NCBI RefSeq assembly: GCF_018873765.1
Contig: NW_025317353.1
Coordinates: 372,001-436,000 of the forward strand
Direction: 5' to 3'
Length of the DNA: 64,000 nt
Origin: Telopea speciosissima
Lineage: Eukaryota; Streptophyta; Magnoliopsida; Proteales; Proteaceae
Shown here: in pieces, positions 45,312-56,952 of the stretch
Position numbering within the stretch: position 1 is the stretch's first letter
Layout of the letters: each line of letters opens with the position of its first letter
The notes under the pieces: model-generated
What the model was told of the DNA's origin: nothing
The model's database searches: none
Seen by the model: the letters and a program-made list of their open reading frames with translations, nothing else
Program-made: the position numbers and the translations under genes

Positions 45312-48300
45312 GTAATAATGATTACTTTCCTAACTGTTCATGGTGAATGGTTAATTGGTTTCTCTGCTCTATTCCTTAAAATTATATGCAACTGTCTATT
45401 ATATATAAGTGTTCTGTTATAGGTATTTCTGATTTCTTCATGTATGTTTATGTTCATTCAATTGGGGTAAAATGTTTCAGAAGCATAAATTTTTGTTGTA
45501 TGTGTTCACATTGTGATAGTATGTATTTGTTCACATCTTCATTTTTGTTTGGCTTGGGCATTTCCACAAGTAAAATTGTTGGTTCCAGCACTTTTTCGTG
45601 CCTCAAGTGCTTATCTTATTTTGGTTTCTCAATTTCAATTGTCTCTCTTATTTTTTTAAAACCTATCTCGTTTGCTTCTCTAGGAAATCTTGTTTATGAG
45701 TTAACCCCTTCTTTTTTGTTTTTTTTTGGGGAGTAGTGCTTTATCAAAATTTTGTCTTTGGGCTTCTTGGTACTTAACTCTATTTACTGTTTTAACTGGT
45801 AAATGAATCTATTGCATTTTGTATTTATTTGTCTCAGATTTTCACATTGTATGCCTGTAATTAATCCTGAAATTGGTCAATTGTTATGTTCCTATACAAC
45901 TCCACGTCTCCCCACCTTTTTTTGGTTATTATAGAGGTTTTCTAATGGGACATGGATAGCTTTTAATTTATTCTACAATGTGAACTGATAGAGTTTTACT
46001 AAAAAAAGAACTGATAGATTGGGTGGGGGGTTTTACTAACCACACTGATATGAGGTTATCATTTTGTTTTGACATTTTGGTAACGGGGGTGTCAAAAAAT
46101 AGGGGTCTAGCCCCATAGAAACAACCTAATAGGTTCACGATAGGGTACCTTTTGTCCAATTATGCCACTGTTATGGAATTCTTGATAATGGGTGTTGATA
46201 TAATAGTATTAGGAGTTCATTTGCTTCTGTTATATAGGTCATCTCTTGCCCCCTCCCCACCCCCAAAATAGCTCAATAATATCGTCAAACCAATTTGATT
46301 ATGATTTGTGTCACATTGTGCACAGGTGAAGCGATTGATGGTCTTTGCAATGACAAACACAAGACCTCACTGACTAAGCCAGCCGGTCTCTCCCTCTCTC
46401 TCAAGTTCCTAAGATTAATGTTTTGTGGATGCCATCCTACATAGCATGGAATGTTTATTTCCAAGGATTGGCTTCTCTTTGTTAATTTTTTTAAAAATAT
46501 ATCTCAAATGGTGTGCCATATTAGATACTCAATTCTTCTCTTTTTCCCTTTCCCTCACATCCCCAAAACAAAAATTCTGAAATCTCCGTATTTCTTCAGC
46601 TGATCTGCAGCCAAATGTTCTTTTGGGATACTACATCATGCCTCTGCACCTGTGTTTTCTTCCAAATGTTGGCGTTGCTTTGTCATGGGCTGTTGAAGCA
46701 CAACATGAATTTTCCCATGAAATGAAGCTTGTGCTACCTACAATTTTATTCATGAAAGTATTTCAGATCAAGATGAATTCGAGCTTTATAGGTATGACGT
46801 TATATTAAGATGTTAACAGCCATGCCTCTACTTGGTCTGTTGAGCCTACCACTGTAAATTCTGGAGAACTATAATAGATGTCGGTTAGAGGGAAAAGCTT
46901 GCTTGAAGCTGTCTAGCCAAAGAGAAAATGTAGAACCGTAGGACATAAGGTTCTCTCTCTCTCTCCATAGAAGAAACAGATTAACCAGAGCTCAATTCCC
47001 TTTCAGAACTCCCTCTTAGTCAAAGAGATAATGTAGAAGTAGAACCGTAGGACATAAGGTTATATCTCTCTCTCTCCATAGAAGAAATAGATTTATCAGA
47101 GCTCAATTTTCTTTCAGATTTCCCTCTTAGTCACTGTATGTGACAGTTCCACAGCAAGTTCCCAACTGAATCTGTGGCCAAGGAAACAAAGGAGAGAGAG
47201 GCTCTTGAAAGGTGGGTCAGAAGCAACCTGTTTATAGGAAGTCCACTGACACATTTGGCTAGATAACGACTCAGTATAGATAATGTGAGCCTAGAGTAGA
47301 TAAAACGGCTTTAGAACCCTAGCATCTCTGCCAAGAAAGTTGGAATGTCTAAGCATGTGGAACTGATAAAGGGACCTTCTTGGTTTATTTTTGCTGATCA
47401 CATTTAGCTTTTATCTATTGTGCTTCTTTTCGGCCTTATGCAATAATCAACCAAGTTGTGTCTTCTTTAGTTACGCTATATGAATGCTTCATGGAGGGAA
47501 AGATTACAAAGTAAATTTGAAATTAGACCATTGCGAATTTTGCCTTTACCAGCTAAAATTTAATGCAAGACTGCCTCTTTGTCTGAAAGTATAGTAAGTT
47601 GTGGTTTCAATTTACATTTTCTGAATGCTATCAATGTATTATGGATGGAGGCACTCAAAAACTCTGATCAATGTTATCTGGTACATTGAAGCAGGAATGT
47701 CCATTGAAATGTGTACTTATATGGTTGTCAATTCACCTGTTTGTTGATCAAGCATATATGTCATACTAAAACATTGTCATTGTTTAAAAATGAATATAAA
47801 AAGAATGTTCTCTTTCGGATTTCTTGTGGGGTTCAAACTATTCTAGATATTTTCGAGCTTTTCTTTGTAATTCTTTAACTTTTAAATCATTTAAGCACTT
47901 TATGGTAGAATGCAAAGTAAGAGTTTTCTCCATCAGGATTATTTTCCAATTAATGCTTTGCTTTGTTCTTTTATAGTCAGACAACAATATATGCTTCTAA
48001 TTTTTTGACTGGGTGTTTCAAAATCACTGATTGAGAATTCCAGAACTCTTATGTTGCCTACAAATATGCATGAAAGATTGAGATTAATTCGAAATGCTTG
48101 GAAGGGAGAGGGGTAACCCAATCAGTAGCTGTAAGTCAGCATTCTTTTGTTTCGATTTTTTTATGTGGGGGGTGGGTTGTTCTGCAATTATGTTAATGCA
48201 TATGTACCTTCGCTTTTCTCTCTCTTCATCATTTCTGTCAATTATATATTACAGCTTAATTTACAAAGTACATAAATTGTATGATTGTGCTTATTTTTTA

Positions 48301-50204
48301 CTTCTTTTCTCCTTTATTGATCTCCTCTTTGCTTTAACTCTGATGTGAGCTAGTTTAGTTTTCAGAGAATTACAGAATGCCAGAGTATGTGAAAGAAGAA
48401 AGTTAGGAATGCTACAAAGGTATAAATAAACTTTCCAAGTTTTATTTATGTTACGATATAATAATCAAGATGCGTAGAATCCGTTCATTATTTTCTTTCC
48501 TCTCCCTCTCAATTCAATCAGGTAAAGTAGAGAACCTAAGTTGAAGTATTGAACAGGAGGAAAGAAGGATATTTTCCCCTTTACCAAACTGATGTTTGGT
48601 TTGATGATGGCAGGAGCATCGAGTTCATGTTCTCAGGCATTGATGCAGATCTCACCTTAGACCTTGTTGGGCCATTGGAATGGCAATCGGTGTCTCCTGT
48701 GCTGGGTGCTGCCTGGTAATCATCCCATTTCTTTGCTTTTATCCCAGTTATTCCTTTTTCTTCGCAGATTTTATTGTGATTGTGCTTGTTTTGGTTGAAT
48801 TTCTTAGACTTTTCCCTACAACAACTTCTATAATGGGATTTATATTACGGGAAGTAGTTTCATAGGTACTGCAATTAAAATTTGTTTGCTTTTGTTTCTC
48901 TGAATTTGATTGGGTTTGATAATTTATGTGACTGTTCTTTAGCCTTTAAATGCTCCTAAGTGAATAAAATTCATTCTGCTTGATGGTACAATCTTTACCA
49001 GATTTTATTCTGATTTCACTGGCTTTGATTGAATTTCTTAGACTTTTTCCTGTCTCAACAGCAATAGGGAATTTATATTAGAATAACTAGTTCGATTGGT
49101 GCTGCTATTAAAGCTCCATGCATTACTTCGAAGAATTTCTCATTAGACTTTTTTAAGAGGGATGTGATGCTTAGGTCTCTTAAAAGACTGATGCTTGTAT
49201 GAGTGAAGGCGTGGTTTTAGGTATCGGTCTTGGATCAGCCGTATTAGAGGTAAATGTCCATAGGAAGCAAGTCCGACAAGAAGGCTATAGTAGATGCAGC
49301 CTCATGGATGTTCAATTTTGTCACTTTTTTCAGGATTATCATTGTCAATAAAGCATTGATTTATAGTGCTTTCTCTGTTTTATCCTTAAAACATCTAAAA
49401 CATCAAGTGTCAACTTGCCTTGTCCATCTACAGCTTCATTCAACTCTCTCTCTCTTTGATTTATTTATAGTGCTTTATCCGTTTTACCCTTAATACATCA
49501 AGTATTTGGTTGATTTAGGAAATTAAATTCTTAAAATTATTGTCAAGTTCGTGTTGCACTCATTTCATAATGATATCGATCAAGTTATGTTAAATTATGG
49601 AACACGAAGAAGATGCATTTACTTGCGGAATTGAAAAGTGAAATTGTTGGCACCTTAAATCTTGGCACCACTCTTTTAAAATTTTGGATACGGGTCATAG
49701 ATGTTTATGTGGGATGCAAGTAGAATTTAAAAAATCAGTGAATCGGCCGAGACAGATTCAAATTTCTTTCGTAACAAAGACATAAACTTATTGCAATTTC
49801 TTGCATTCTGAATCTGAATATTCACATCAAGGTCCCTTGATTTCTGTCTTTTCAGGCTGAATACATGGTTATTCTGACCGATTCCGATGCAATTTGAATT
49901 GGGAATAGGCATGGACTCGCTCAATTATTGGTAAACTTTTAAGTTCACAACTACTAAAATGCTGATCCAACTGCACGAAAATCACTGTCTCTAACAAAGT
50001 TTTACACGTGCATTTGCATCAATATCTATTGAAAAGAGTCAAGTACATGATACTATTTTGCACATTGAGAAAGGCTCATTACCTTATAAAACAAAATAAT
50101 TTGCTCTCTACCACTTAACAAATGCTTACACGTGCGACTTGCATATTTACACTTATATATAATAATAATATAAGTGTACGAACTCATGCTTCGTGGGAAA
50201 ACTT
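45312..50204. other. Long region without recognised gene
   Basis: About 4.9 kb of AT-rich sequence. Two exon-like stretches were seen but not assigned: about 46600-46760 (open, containing GYYIMPLHLCFLPNVGVALS) and about 48612-48720 (RSIEFMFSGIDADLTLDLVG before a GTAATC). They may be remaining introns and exons of a decayed gene. A roughly 110-bp tandem duplication lies at 46918-47132. Confidence 0.4.
46918..47132. repeat. Imperfect tandem duplication, about 110 bp
   Basis: Units 46918-47020 and 47021-47132 share CAAAGAGA-AATGTAGAA, GAACCGTAGGACATAAGGTT, a CT microsatellite, CCATAGAAGAAA and CCCTCTTAGTCA. The second unit has a small extra GTAGAA. Confidence 0.8.
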
Positions 50205-50520
50205 TCAATTGACAGATTTTTGAAATATCAGTTTTGAAGGTGTAGAAAGGGCCGAAAAAAGATGAGAGTTCTTTATAGCCATTACTCTTTTCCAAGGCAA
50301 ATGTGACCAAAATAAGGCTGGAGCTGTGTCCGTAGAACAATGATTAACTTATATTTAGCTAGAATAATGAAGAAGCTTAATTCTATTCATGTGGTAAGCT
50401 AGGGTGATTCTAACAATGTTTTTAGGCTGGAGGCCATGGGCAAGAGATTGCTGGACAATATGTGACATTTTAGAGAATCCAGGGGGGTAGACTCCCTAGG
50501 CATGGATGGATTTTTTATTT
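50205..50520. repeat. Partial PIP-module spacer, copy 4
   Basis: Matches only the last third of the spacer (from TTTTTGAAATATCA and AAAAGATGAGAG to TAGGCATGGATGGA). The PIP exons and the promoter-like part are absent in this copy. Confidence 0.65.
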
Positions 50521-50878
50521 TTTATTTTTATGATATGAGTTTTCATCGTTATTCCTATCATAAAACTGCTGTTATCAGCCTGTTTCCTCTTCTTTAATAA
50601 ACTCACTACTACTTTAATGCAAAAGCCGATCACTGGTTTATCAGTATTCCTTTTCTTATTAAACGAATTATATGCCATATGTTTACCTATTATATTAGGA
50701 CTCAATAGCAGCTCTATGTGAAATTTTATTTCCCAATTCTCTCTATAAGCTCTGAAGCATGATGGAACTGTTCAATTCTTTCTTTCTAATATTAATTCTG
50801 TGTTATAGTTCTTTTTATGTATGTTTCATTTGAGGGCAAGTTAAGTGCAAATTGTTCTATATTTTCTCAATTGACAGG

Positions 50879-51193
50879 TTGAAACAGCTGCATCTGAACT
50901 CTGAAAGAGAGCAGTTATTGGTTGTGAAAATTTCAGAGCTTGAAGCCAGGTAGATCATATTGTGAATCAAGTAACTGGGTTGAACCTTCTGTAGGACTTC
51001 GTGTTTGCTTGGCCAAATGGACCAAGAATCTGAACTAATACAAGACATACAAGTGATTCTGACATCCTTTTACAAAAGAAAAAGGAATCTCTGTTTCTTG
51101 TTATATTTTTACTTTCCTTTTCCTTTGATGTAGGATGATTAATCCAACCGAGGAGGTAGCTGAGGTGAGGTTGAAATATTCAAATATCTACAG
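50879..51193 (+). pseudogene. Two coiled-coil exons, copy E4
   Basis: Equivalent of 17830-18130 with the same 7-nt duplication. Exon 2 carries an extra ATTCAAAT repeat near 51179 before the GTAAGT. Confidence 0.5.
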
Positions 51194-51381
51194 GTAAGTG
51201 GCTGAGGAAGGTTCCTTCTGAGCTCTTGTATCCTTGTTTGAGATAGACTCATCTATCTTCTTGTTACATCGTGTTTATAAAAACAGAGTAGTCCTACTTA
51301 TCTTTTTATTATCTAGGATAATGATATCTTGCTGTGTAATTTTTTAGAAGGGTGTTCCAAATGAACGGAAAATTGTTAAAT

Positions 51382-52572
51382 GAGAAAATTACTTGGACAC
51401 CCCCTAGACTATTGCCTATTTTCTTACTATCCCCAACTTTTCAAACAATTACTTAACACCCCCTGAAATCTGATGGTGTTAGTTTGCTGTTAGTGGTTGA
51501 ATGAAAAAGTCCATTTTACCCTTATCTCATATTCAATAGAAAACAGTGAAATTGACAGATTTACCCCACTGCCCTTACCCCCAACTGCATTGCATCTGCA
51601 AGTCTGCAACATGACTGTTCAAACAATTGCTTGACACCCTAATTGATTTCAGAAAAAAAATCCTCTTTTCTTAAAAAAATTTCAAATCAAAATAACCCAA
51701 AACCCTTGATCGATTTTCAGATTGAAACCCTTAATTGATTTTTTTTTCTTCCTTCTTTGTTAAATCCTTATACTGTGGTTAGGTCTCAATTTTGCCTTTT
51801 TCCTCTTCACATTCAGCGCGAGTTTTGTGTTCCTTGAATTTCAAAGTCATAGATAAACCATTATTTGGTGTCTTATTCCTCAAATTTCTGCTGCACATGA
51901 TTGGCATAATTGATGAAAGATATTAACCAGAGCGTTGGCTTTAAGCCTTGGTTTCTTCATTCCTTGAATTTGAGGAGTGAACATGTGTCTTGTGCAGTTC
52001 AGAACTGTGGATATAAGATGGGTAGAACATTTTGCGTGGGAGAAGACCTTTGGGTTCAAATAGGGGGAGCACGTCTCATCCATCCCAGGCCTCTCTGCTC
52101 CAACAACTCCATTGTCTTCGAAAGAAACAACAATGAAAACGATAACAAAATGCTGCAATAAGGAATCATGATGTGTATTGTCAATTAGAGAAACTGGATT
52201 TCATGATTGCTGCTAAGATTCTTTTCACCATGCCTCTAAAGAATAAGAATTTGCATATGATACTTTAGAAGGTTGAATCGGCTCCATTTCAGCTGATGGT
52301 TCCAATAGTTTTCTCAACGAAGCTTTGCTTTGGCCTTTCCAGCTTGACGGTGAAGAGAAAACAAGGAACCTCCAGGGACGGATGCGAGAGTACAGGCGCT
52401 GTCGGCTCCATTTCGGGCTTAATCTTTGAGGCTGCCCTAATGGTTTTTGAAACAGCAGCCATGGCTGCCGGTTTTTTAATAATAAGAAGAAATCTGTCCA
52501 AGTAATTGTTTGAAAAATTGGGGATAGTAAGAAAACCGGCCATAGTCTAGGGGGTGTCCAAGTAATTTTTTC
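51382..52572. mobile_element. Mutator-like element in EFR3 exon, copy E4
   Basis: 1191 bp between TTGTTAAAT duplications at 51373-51381 and 52573-52581, at the same exon position as in copies E2 and E3. The minus-strand 57-codon ORF is at 52289-52462. Confidence 0.87.
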
Positions 52573-52581
52573 TTGTTAAAT

Positions 52582-53218
52582 TGTGTGAATATGCTGCCAA
52601 GAACCCCCTCCGAATTCCAAAGGTACTCCCTTCTTTCAACATAATTTAACCTCCTTTCGTTATTTCTGTATCAATGGTTTCTACTTGGGGGTTATTTTAG
52701 TCTCCTTTTCTTTGCTGTAGATTGCCAAGTATCTTGAACAAAGGTGCTCGAAAGAATTGAGGTCTGAGCATATCAAATATATCAGTATTATCACAGAGGC
52801 ATACCATAAACTGCTTTGCATATGCAAGGAGTAGATGTAAGTTGAATGGTTTTCTTTTCCCCTCTTATCTTTCTTGATTTTTTACTTTAATTTTAGTTGT
52901 GGAATACAGTTTTTTTTAATTAAAGAAAGGAAAAAGAAAATAAGTGTATTTAGGACTTAATGTTCTTATGAAACTAGTCTCATTTCCTATTTTCTTAGAA
53001 CTTCCAAGTCTAACTACTGTTAGTTCTGTTTTTGGCTTAAGGCAACTCAAGAAGTGTATTCAGTCTCATTTGCTTGACCCGGATTTGGTGTCATTTAAAT
53101 ATTCCCCTCATTTGGAATTATGGAGTAGTTTTCAAGATTTTTTTTTCTTTCCTTTTTTTTCTTACTACTTTATTTAGGGAAGATTTTATGCATAAATTCT
53201 TGATACTGTATCTATTTT
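52582..53218 (+). pseudogene. EFR3-like exons, copy E4
   Basis: The exon resumes after the MULE (LCEYAAKNPLRIPK). Exon 52721-52836 encodes IAKYLEQRCSKELRSEHIKY and TEAYHKLLCICKE, then TAG, the same stop as copy E3. The following intron is interrupted by a LINE at 53219 and resumes at 58836-58941, where a copia element interrupts it again. Confidence 0.82.
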
Positions 53219-53307
53219 TTTTTTTGGGTGAATAAAAATTTCATTACCAAAAGAGAGAAAAGAAGAGAAAACAAAGGCCTCAAAGAGAGAGAGCCAAGCC
53301 AGGCAGC

Positions 53308-55744
53308 CTAAGCGCTAGCTGGAGCAACCAAAGTTACATTAGAGAGACCCCAGGAATTAACAATGGTCCTGTTCCTAGGGGTGTCTATACAAGAAGAGTG
53401 GGGAAGAAAAGATAATTTTGCTTGAATTTCAAAGGAAATGGAATCCCTAATCTTTTGGAAAGGCCGAGAGTTGGAGGTCCATTTTCTCAAATTGCGCTCC
53501 ATCCAAATATGGTGAGAGTAGCACTAAAAGCCATCTTCCGATGAGTCACAAATCGAGGAGCCAGCAAAAGTCATATCGATCCAAATCCATTCTCTAGAGA
53601 AGGGGAGAATACGTCTTCGAGCAGGCCAGCATTTGAGGAGAACACCCTTCCAGTTGCGGTATGTAACAGGACATTCAAAGAAGAGATGATTCAGGTCTTC
53701 ATCGTTGTTCCAGCAGAGGCAGCAAGCACTAGGGACTAAGTTCTGGCGGCTGCGAAGAAAAGCTTGAGTAGGGAGGCATCTGTTGAAGACTCTCCAGGCT
53801 GTGAAGTAGTGCCTAGGAATGTGATGCTTGAACCAGAGAAGTCTATGCCAAGAAACCACAGGGCCTTTCAGACGAATAAAATTCCAAGCAGCCTTGGAAG
53901 AGAAGGAGCAAGAGCTGTTGGAGGACCAAGTAGTACAATCACCTCTAGAAGCAGCCCTTCTAGTGACCAAGTGGAGTTCATTCCAGATAGGAGTGAGGAC
54001 AGGGCTTGATGTGGGGGGAGCCCAACCATTGTGGTCAAGAATATCCGCAACCAAAGAAAGCCTATGTAAGCCAGAGGAGTATATGGATCTGGGAGTAGCC
54101 CGATGAAGCAAAATACCCATAGGATGCTAGTTGTCAAGCCAGAGATAAGTAGACTGACCATCTCCAATGTTTGAGCGGATGACATGAAGGACTAAGTGAC
54201 GGCTGGCAAGGATTTTCCTCCAAACCCAAGAAGCATCAGACACAGCGGAGGAAGTCCAGATAGAATCATGGCGAAGATAACCCGAGTAGATCCAGTCAAC
54301 CCAAATGCTCTTTTTTTTTAGACTATCTTCCAAAGAAGCTTGATGATACCAGCTGAGGTCACTTCTGAAATACGGTGAATGCCCAACCCTCCTTTTTTGG
54401 GAAGGCACACAGCAGCCCAACTAAAGGGATGAAGGAACCTTGTGGAGTCAGAGCCCTTCCAAAGGAAGGAAGCCATAAGAGCTTCCAAAGCCTTGATAGT
54501 AGAGAGAGGCAGCCCATAGATACCCGACCAATAAATATAAGAGGCTTCCAGAACTGATCTAATAAGGACCAACCTGCCAGCATAAGATAGAAGCTTGCTT
54601 TTCCATAGCTGAAGTCTCTTCCGAATCATGTCCAATAAGGGGGTGCAGTGATGGGCCGAAAGCCTAGCTGAGATCAATGGAATCCCCAAGTATTTGACAG
54701 ACAGTTAACCTTTAAGGAAACCAGAGATGGCAAGGAAACTCCAGCAAAGAAGATGAGAGATTTGGCGGGGTTGATGCGAAGACCCGAGAGCTCTTTGAAT
54801 TGTTGGAGACAAAGCAAAATAGTCTCTAAGGAGGCAATCGATGCCTTGGAGAAAATCATCAAGTCATCCGCAAAAGCTAAGTGAGTAAGCTTTAGGCTTT
54901 TACACTTGGGCATAGGAGAGATGAACTGCTGGTCAGTACAAAGCTAAATCTGCCTAGAGAGGATTTCCATGGCAATAGTGAACAAGTAAGGGAAGAGAGG
55001 GCAGCCTTGGCGAATTCCCACCGAAGCTCCAAAGTATCCTGCCGGGTTGCCATTAACCAAAACTGAGAACTTTGGGGAAGAGATGCAGGAGCTAATCCAA
55101 TGAACAAAGGGCAAAGGGAATCCCATCTGAGTCAACACTTGAGCAATGAAGTCCCATTAAAGAGAGTCAAAGGCTTTGTGGATGTCAATCTTCATGAGCA
55201 GCGACGGAGAGTGATTCTTCCTATCAAAGCCTCTGACAATGTCATTACACAGAAGGATGTTGTCAGAGATGGACCTGCTAGGGATGAAGGCTGTTTGATG
55301 ATCACTCACCAAAAGATCCACCACACTCTTGAGCCTTCTAGCAAGAATTTTTGCAATGAATTTGTACAGCAGATTGCAGAGAGCAATGGGCCTAAAGTCA
55401 TTCATTGCAATGGCACCTTCCTTTTTGGGGATAAGGCAGAGGAATGTGTGGTCGATCCCCTTGACTTGATTGGGATTAAGGAAGAAGCTCTCAATGGCAA
55501 CAATAAGGTCAACTTTGATGATGTCCCAAGCAGCTAAGAAGAATCCCATACTAAAACCATCCAGGCCAGGCGCTCCATTGACCTTGAGAGAGTAAATAGC
55601 TTTCACAATTTCTTCTTCTTTGGGAATAGAGCTTAGGGAATCCAAGAATTCTAGAGCATGAACTTGTTGAGCAAGTGGGTAGGGATAGGAATATGCTCTG
55701 CTTGAGCCCCAGGTGAAAATTCCTTTGAAGTCTTGGACTGCCAT
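53308..55744 (-). mobile_element. LINE 2 reverse transcriptase and zf-RVT
   Basis: Minus-strand second half of ORF2. From 55744: NGAPGLDGFSMGFFLAAWD, FLCLIPKKEGA, and MKIDIHKAFDSL at about 55160. From about 55138, MGFPLPFVHWISSCISSPKF; then the catalytic THLAFADDLMIFSKA at about 54880. Thumb and connection segment at 54689-54127. zf-RVT (CCLCWNNDEDLNHLFFECP) at about 53730-53660. A C-terminal tail ends near 53308. At least three frame breaks separate these blocks. Confidence 0.88.
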
Positions 55745-56952
55745 GTCCTTAATATCCTTAAGCGTGTTGACAATGAGCCATCTTCTTGAGTGAGCTGAGC
55801 TATAGAGTTAGAATTAACTCTAGCTTTCACGGACCGATGAAAATATCTTGAGTTAGAATCCCCCAAATCTAACCATTTAATTCTTGATTTTTGTTTGAGA
55901 AAGCTTTCTTCCCTAGCTAGCAAGGAGGAGAGCTGGATAGAGACCTCTTTTTCTTCAATAGCAAGGGAGTCATTGAGCAAATCAGATTGCAGCCTTGATT
56001 GAATGGAAGCAAGTCTGTCTTTGCACTCTTTGACTTGGAGAGTAATGCTGCCAAAGATGCTTAGGTTCCAATCCTTGAGGGCAGCGTTGACATTTTTTAG
56101 CCTCTTTGAGAAGGCTATGAGAGGGGTGGAGAAGGCAATTACAGGCTTTTGCCAAGCTTCAAGCACAACCGGAAGGAAAGTTGGATGAGATGACCACATG
56201 TCGAAATATTTGAATGGTTTGGGCCCAAAAGAAGTGAAAGGCTGGATAGCAAGAGAGATGGGGGAGTGATCAGAGATGCCTGGGTTCTCAAAAGAAGCAT
56301 GGGAGGAAGGGAAGGAGGTTAACCACTCTTCATTGACAAGAACCCTGTCTAATTTGCAGGCTATCCGACAGTTTCCAGCCCTCTTATTGCTCCAGGTAAG
56401 GGGGAACCCAGTCCATCTGAGATCATTAGCAGCAATATCTTCAATGCAGTCATTAAAGGCATTCATAGCATCCAGGTCACAATGGTCATTCCCCTGTTTT
56501 TCATAACTGTAATGGATAATGTTGAAGTCCCCTCCCAGATCCCAAGGTTGGGATCCAATATGGCTAGCAAAGGATTTGAGATCAGCCCAAAGAGAAGTCC
56601 TAAGAGCAGGGCAGTTTTCAGCATAAACCACGGAGAAAAAAAAGGAGAAATAGCCTAAGGAATCAGAGAATTTGGTATGCAGGTATTGAGAGGAGGAAGC
56701 AGAGAGGGAGATGGAATTTTTTTTGGGGTCCCACAGAAGCCAAATACGGCCATTGGAGTGGTGGGTGTAGTTGGAAATCAAAGACCAACCTGGAGCAATG
56801 GAAGCAAGGATTTTGGGAGAGTTGGGCTCCTTAATATGGGTTTTCAGAAGGCAACAAAAGCTCGAACGAGATTCACGAATACGCAAACAAATAACAGCCT
56901 GCTTCACGGGGGAGTTGAGCCCCTGAATGTTCCAAATAGTTTCGTGAATCAT
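55651..56952 (-). mobile_element. LINE 2 endonuclease (ORF2 N-terminal part)
   Basis: An open frame of 433 codons on the minus strand. It starts MIHETIWNIQGLNSPVKQAV, then GGDFNIIHYSYEKQG, ends its nuclease part with GISDHSPISLAI, and continues with the FKYFDMWSSHP linker. This is the apurinic-type endonuclease fold of L1-like elements, which nicks target DNA to prime reverse transcription. Key motifs (N in WNIQGLN, GGDFN, SDHSP) are intact, which is unusual given the rest of the window. The last ~30 codons run into a frame different from that of the RT. Confidence 0.88.

Noticed and set aside
45386..45736. 116-codon hydrophobic ORF
   Set aside because: AT-rich, Phe/Ser/Leu-dominated composition typical of chance ORFs in plant introns; no motif.
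55100..55537. 145-codon plus-strand ORF
   Set aside because: Antisense of the LINE 2 reverse transcriptase palm.
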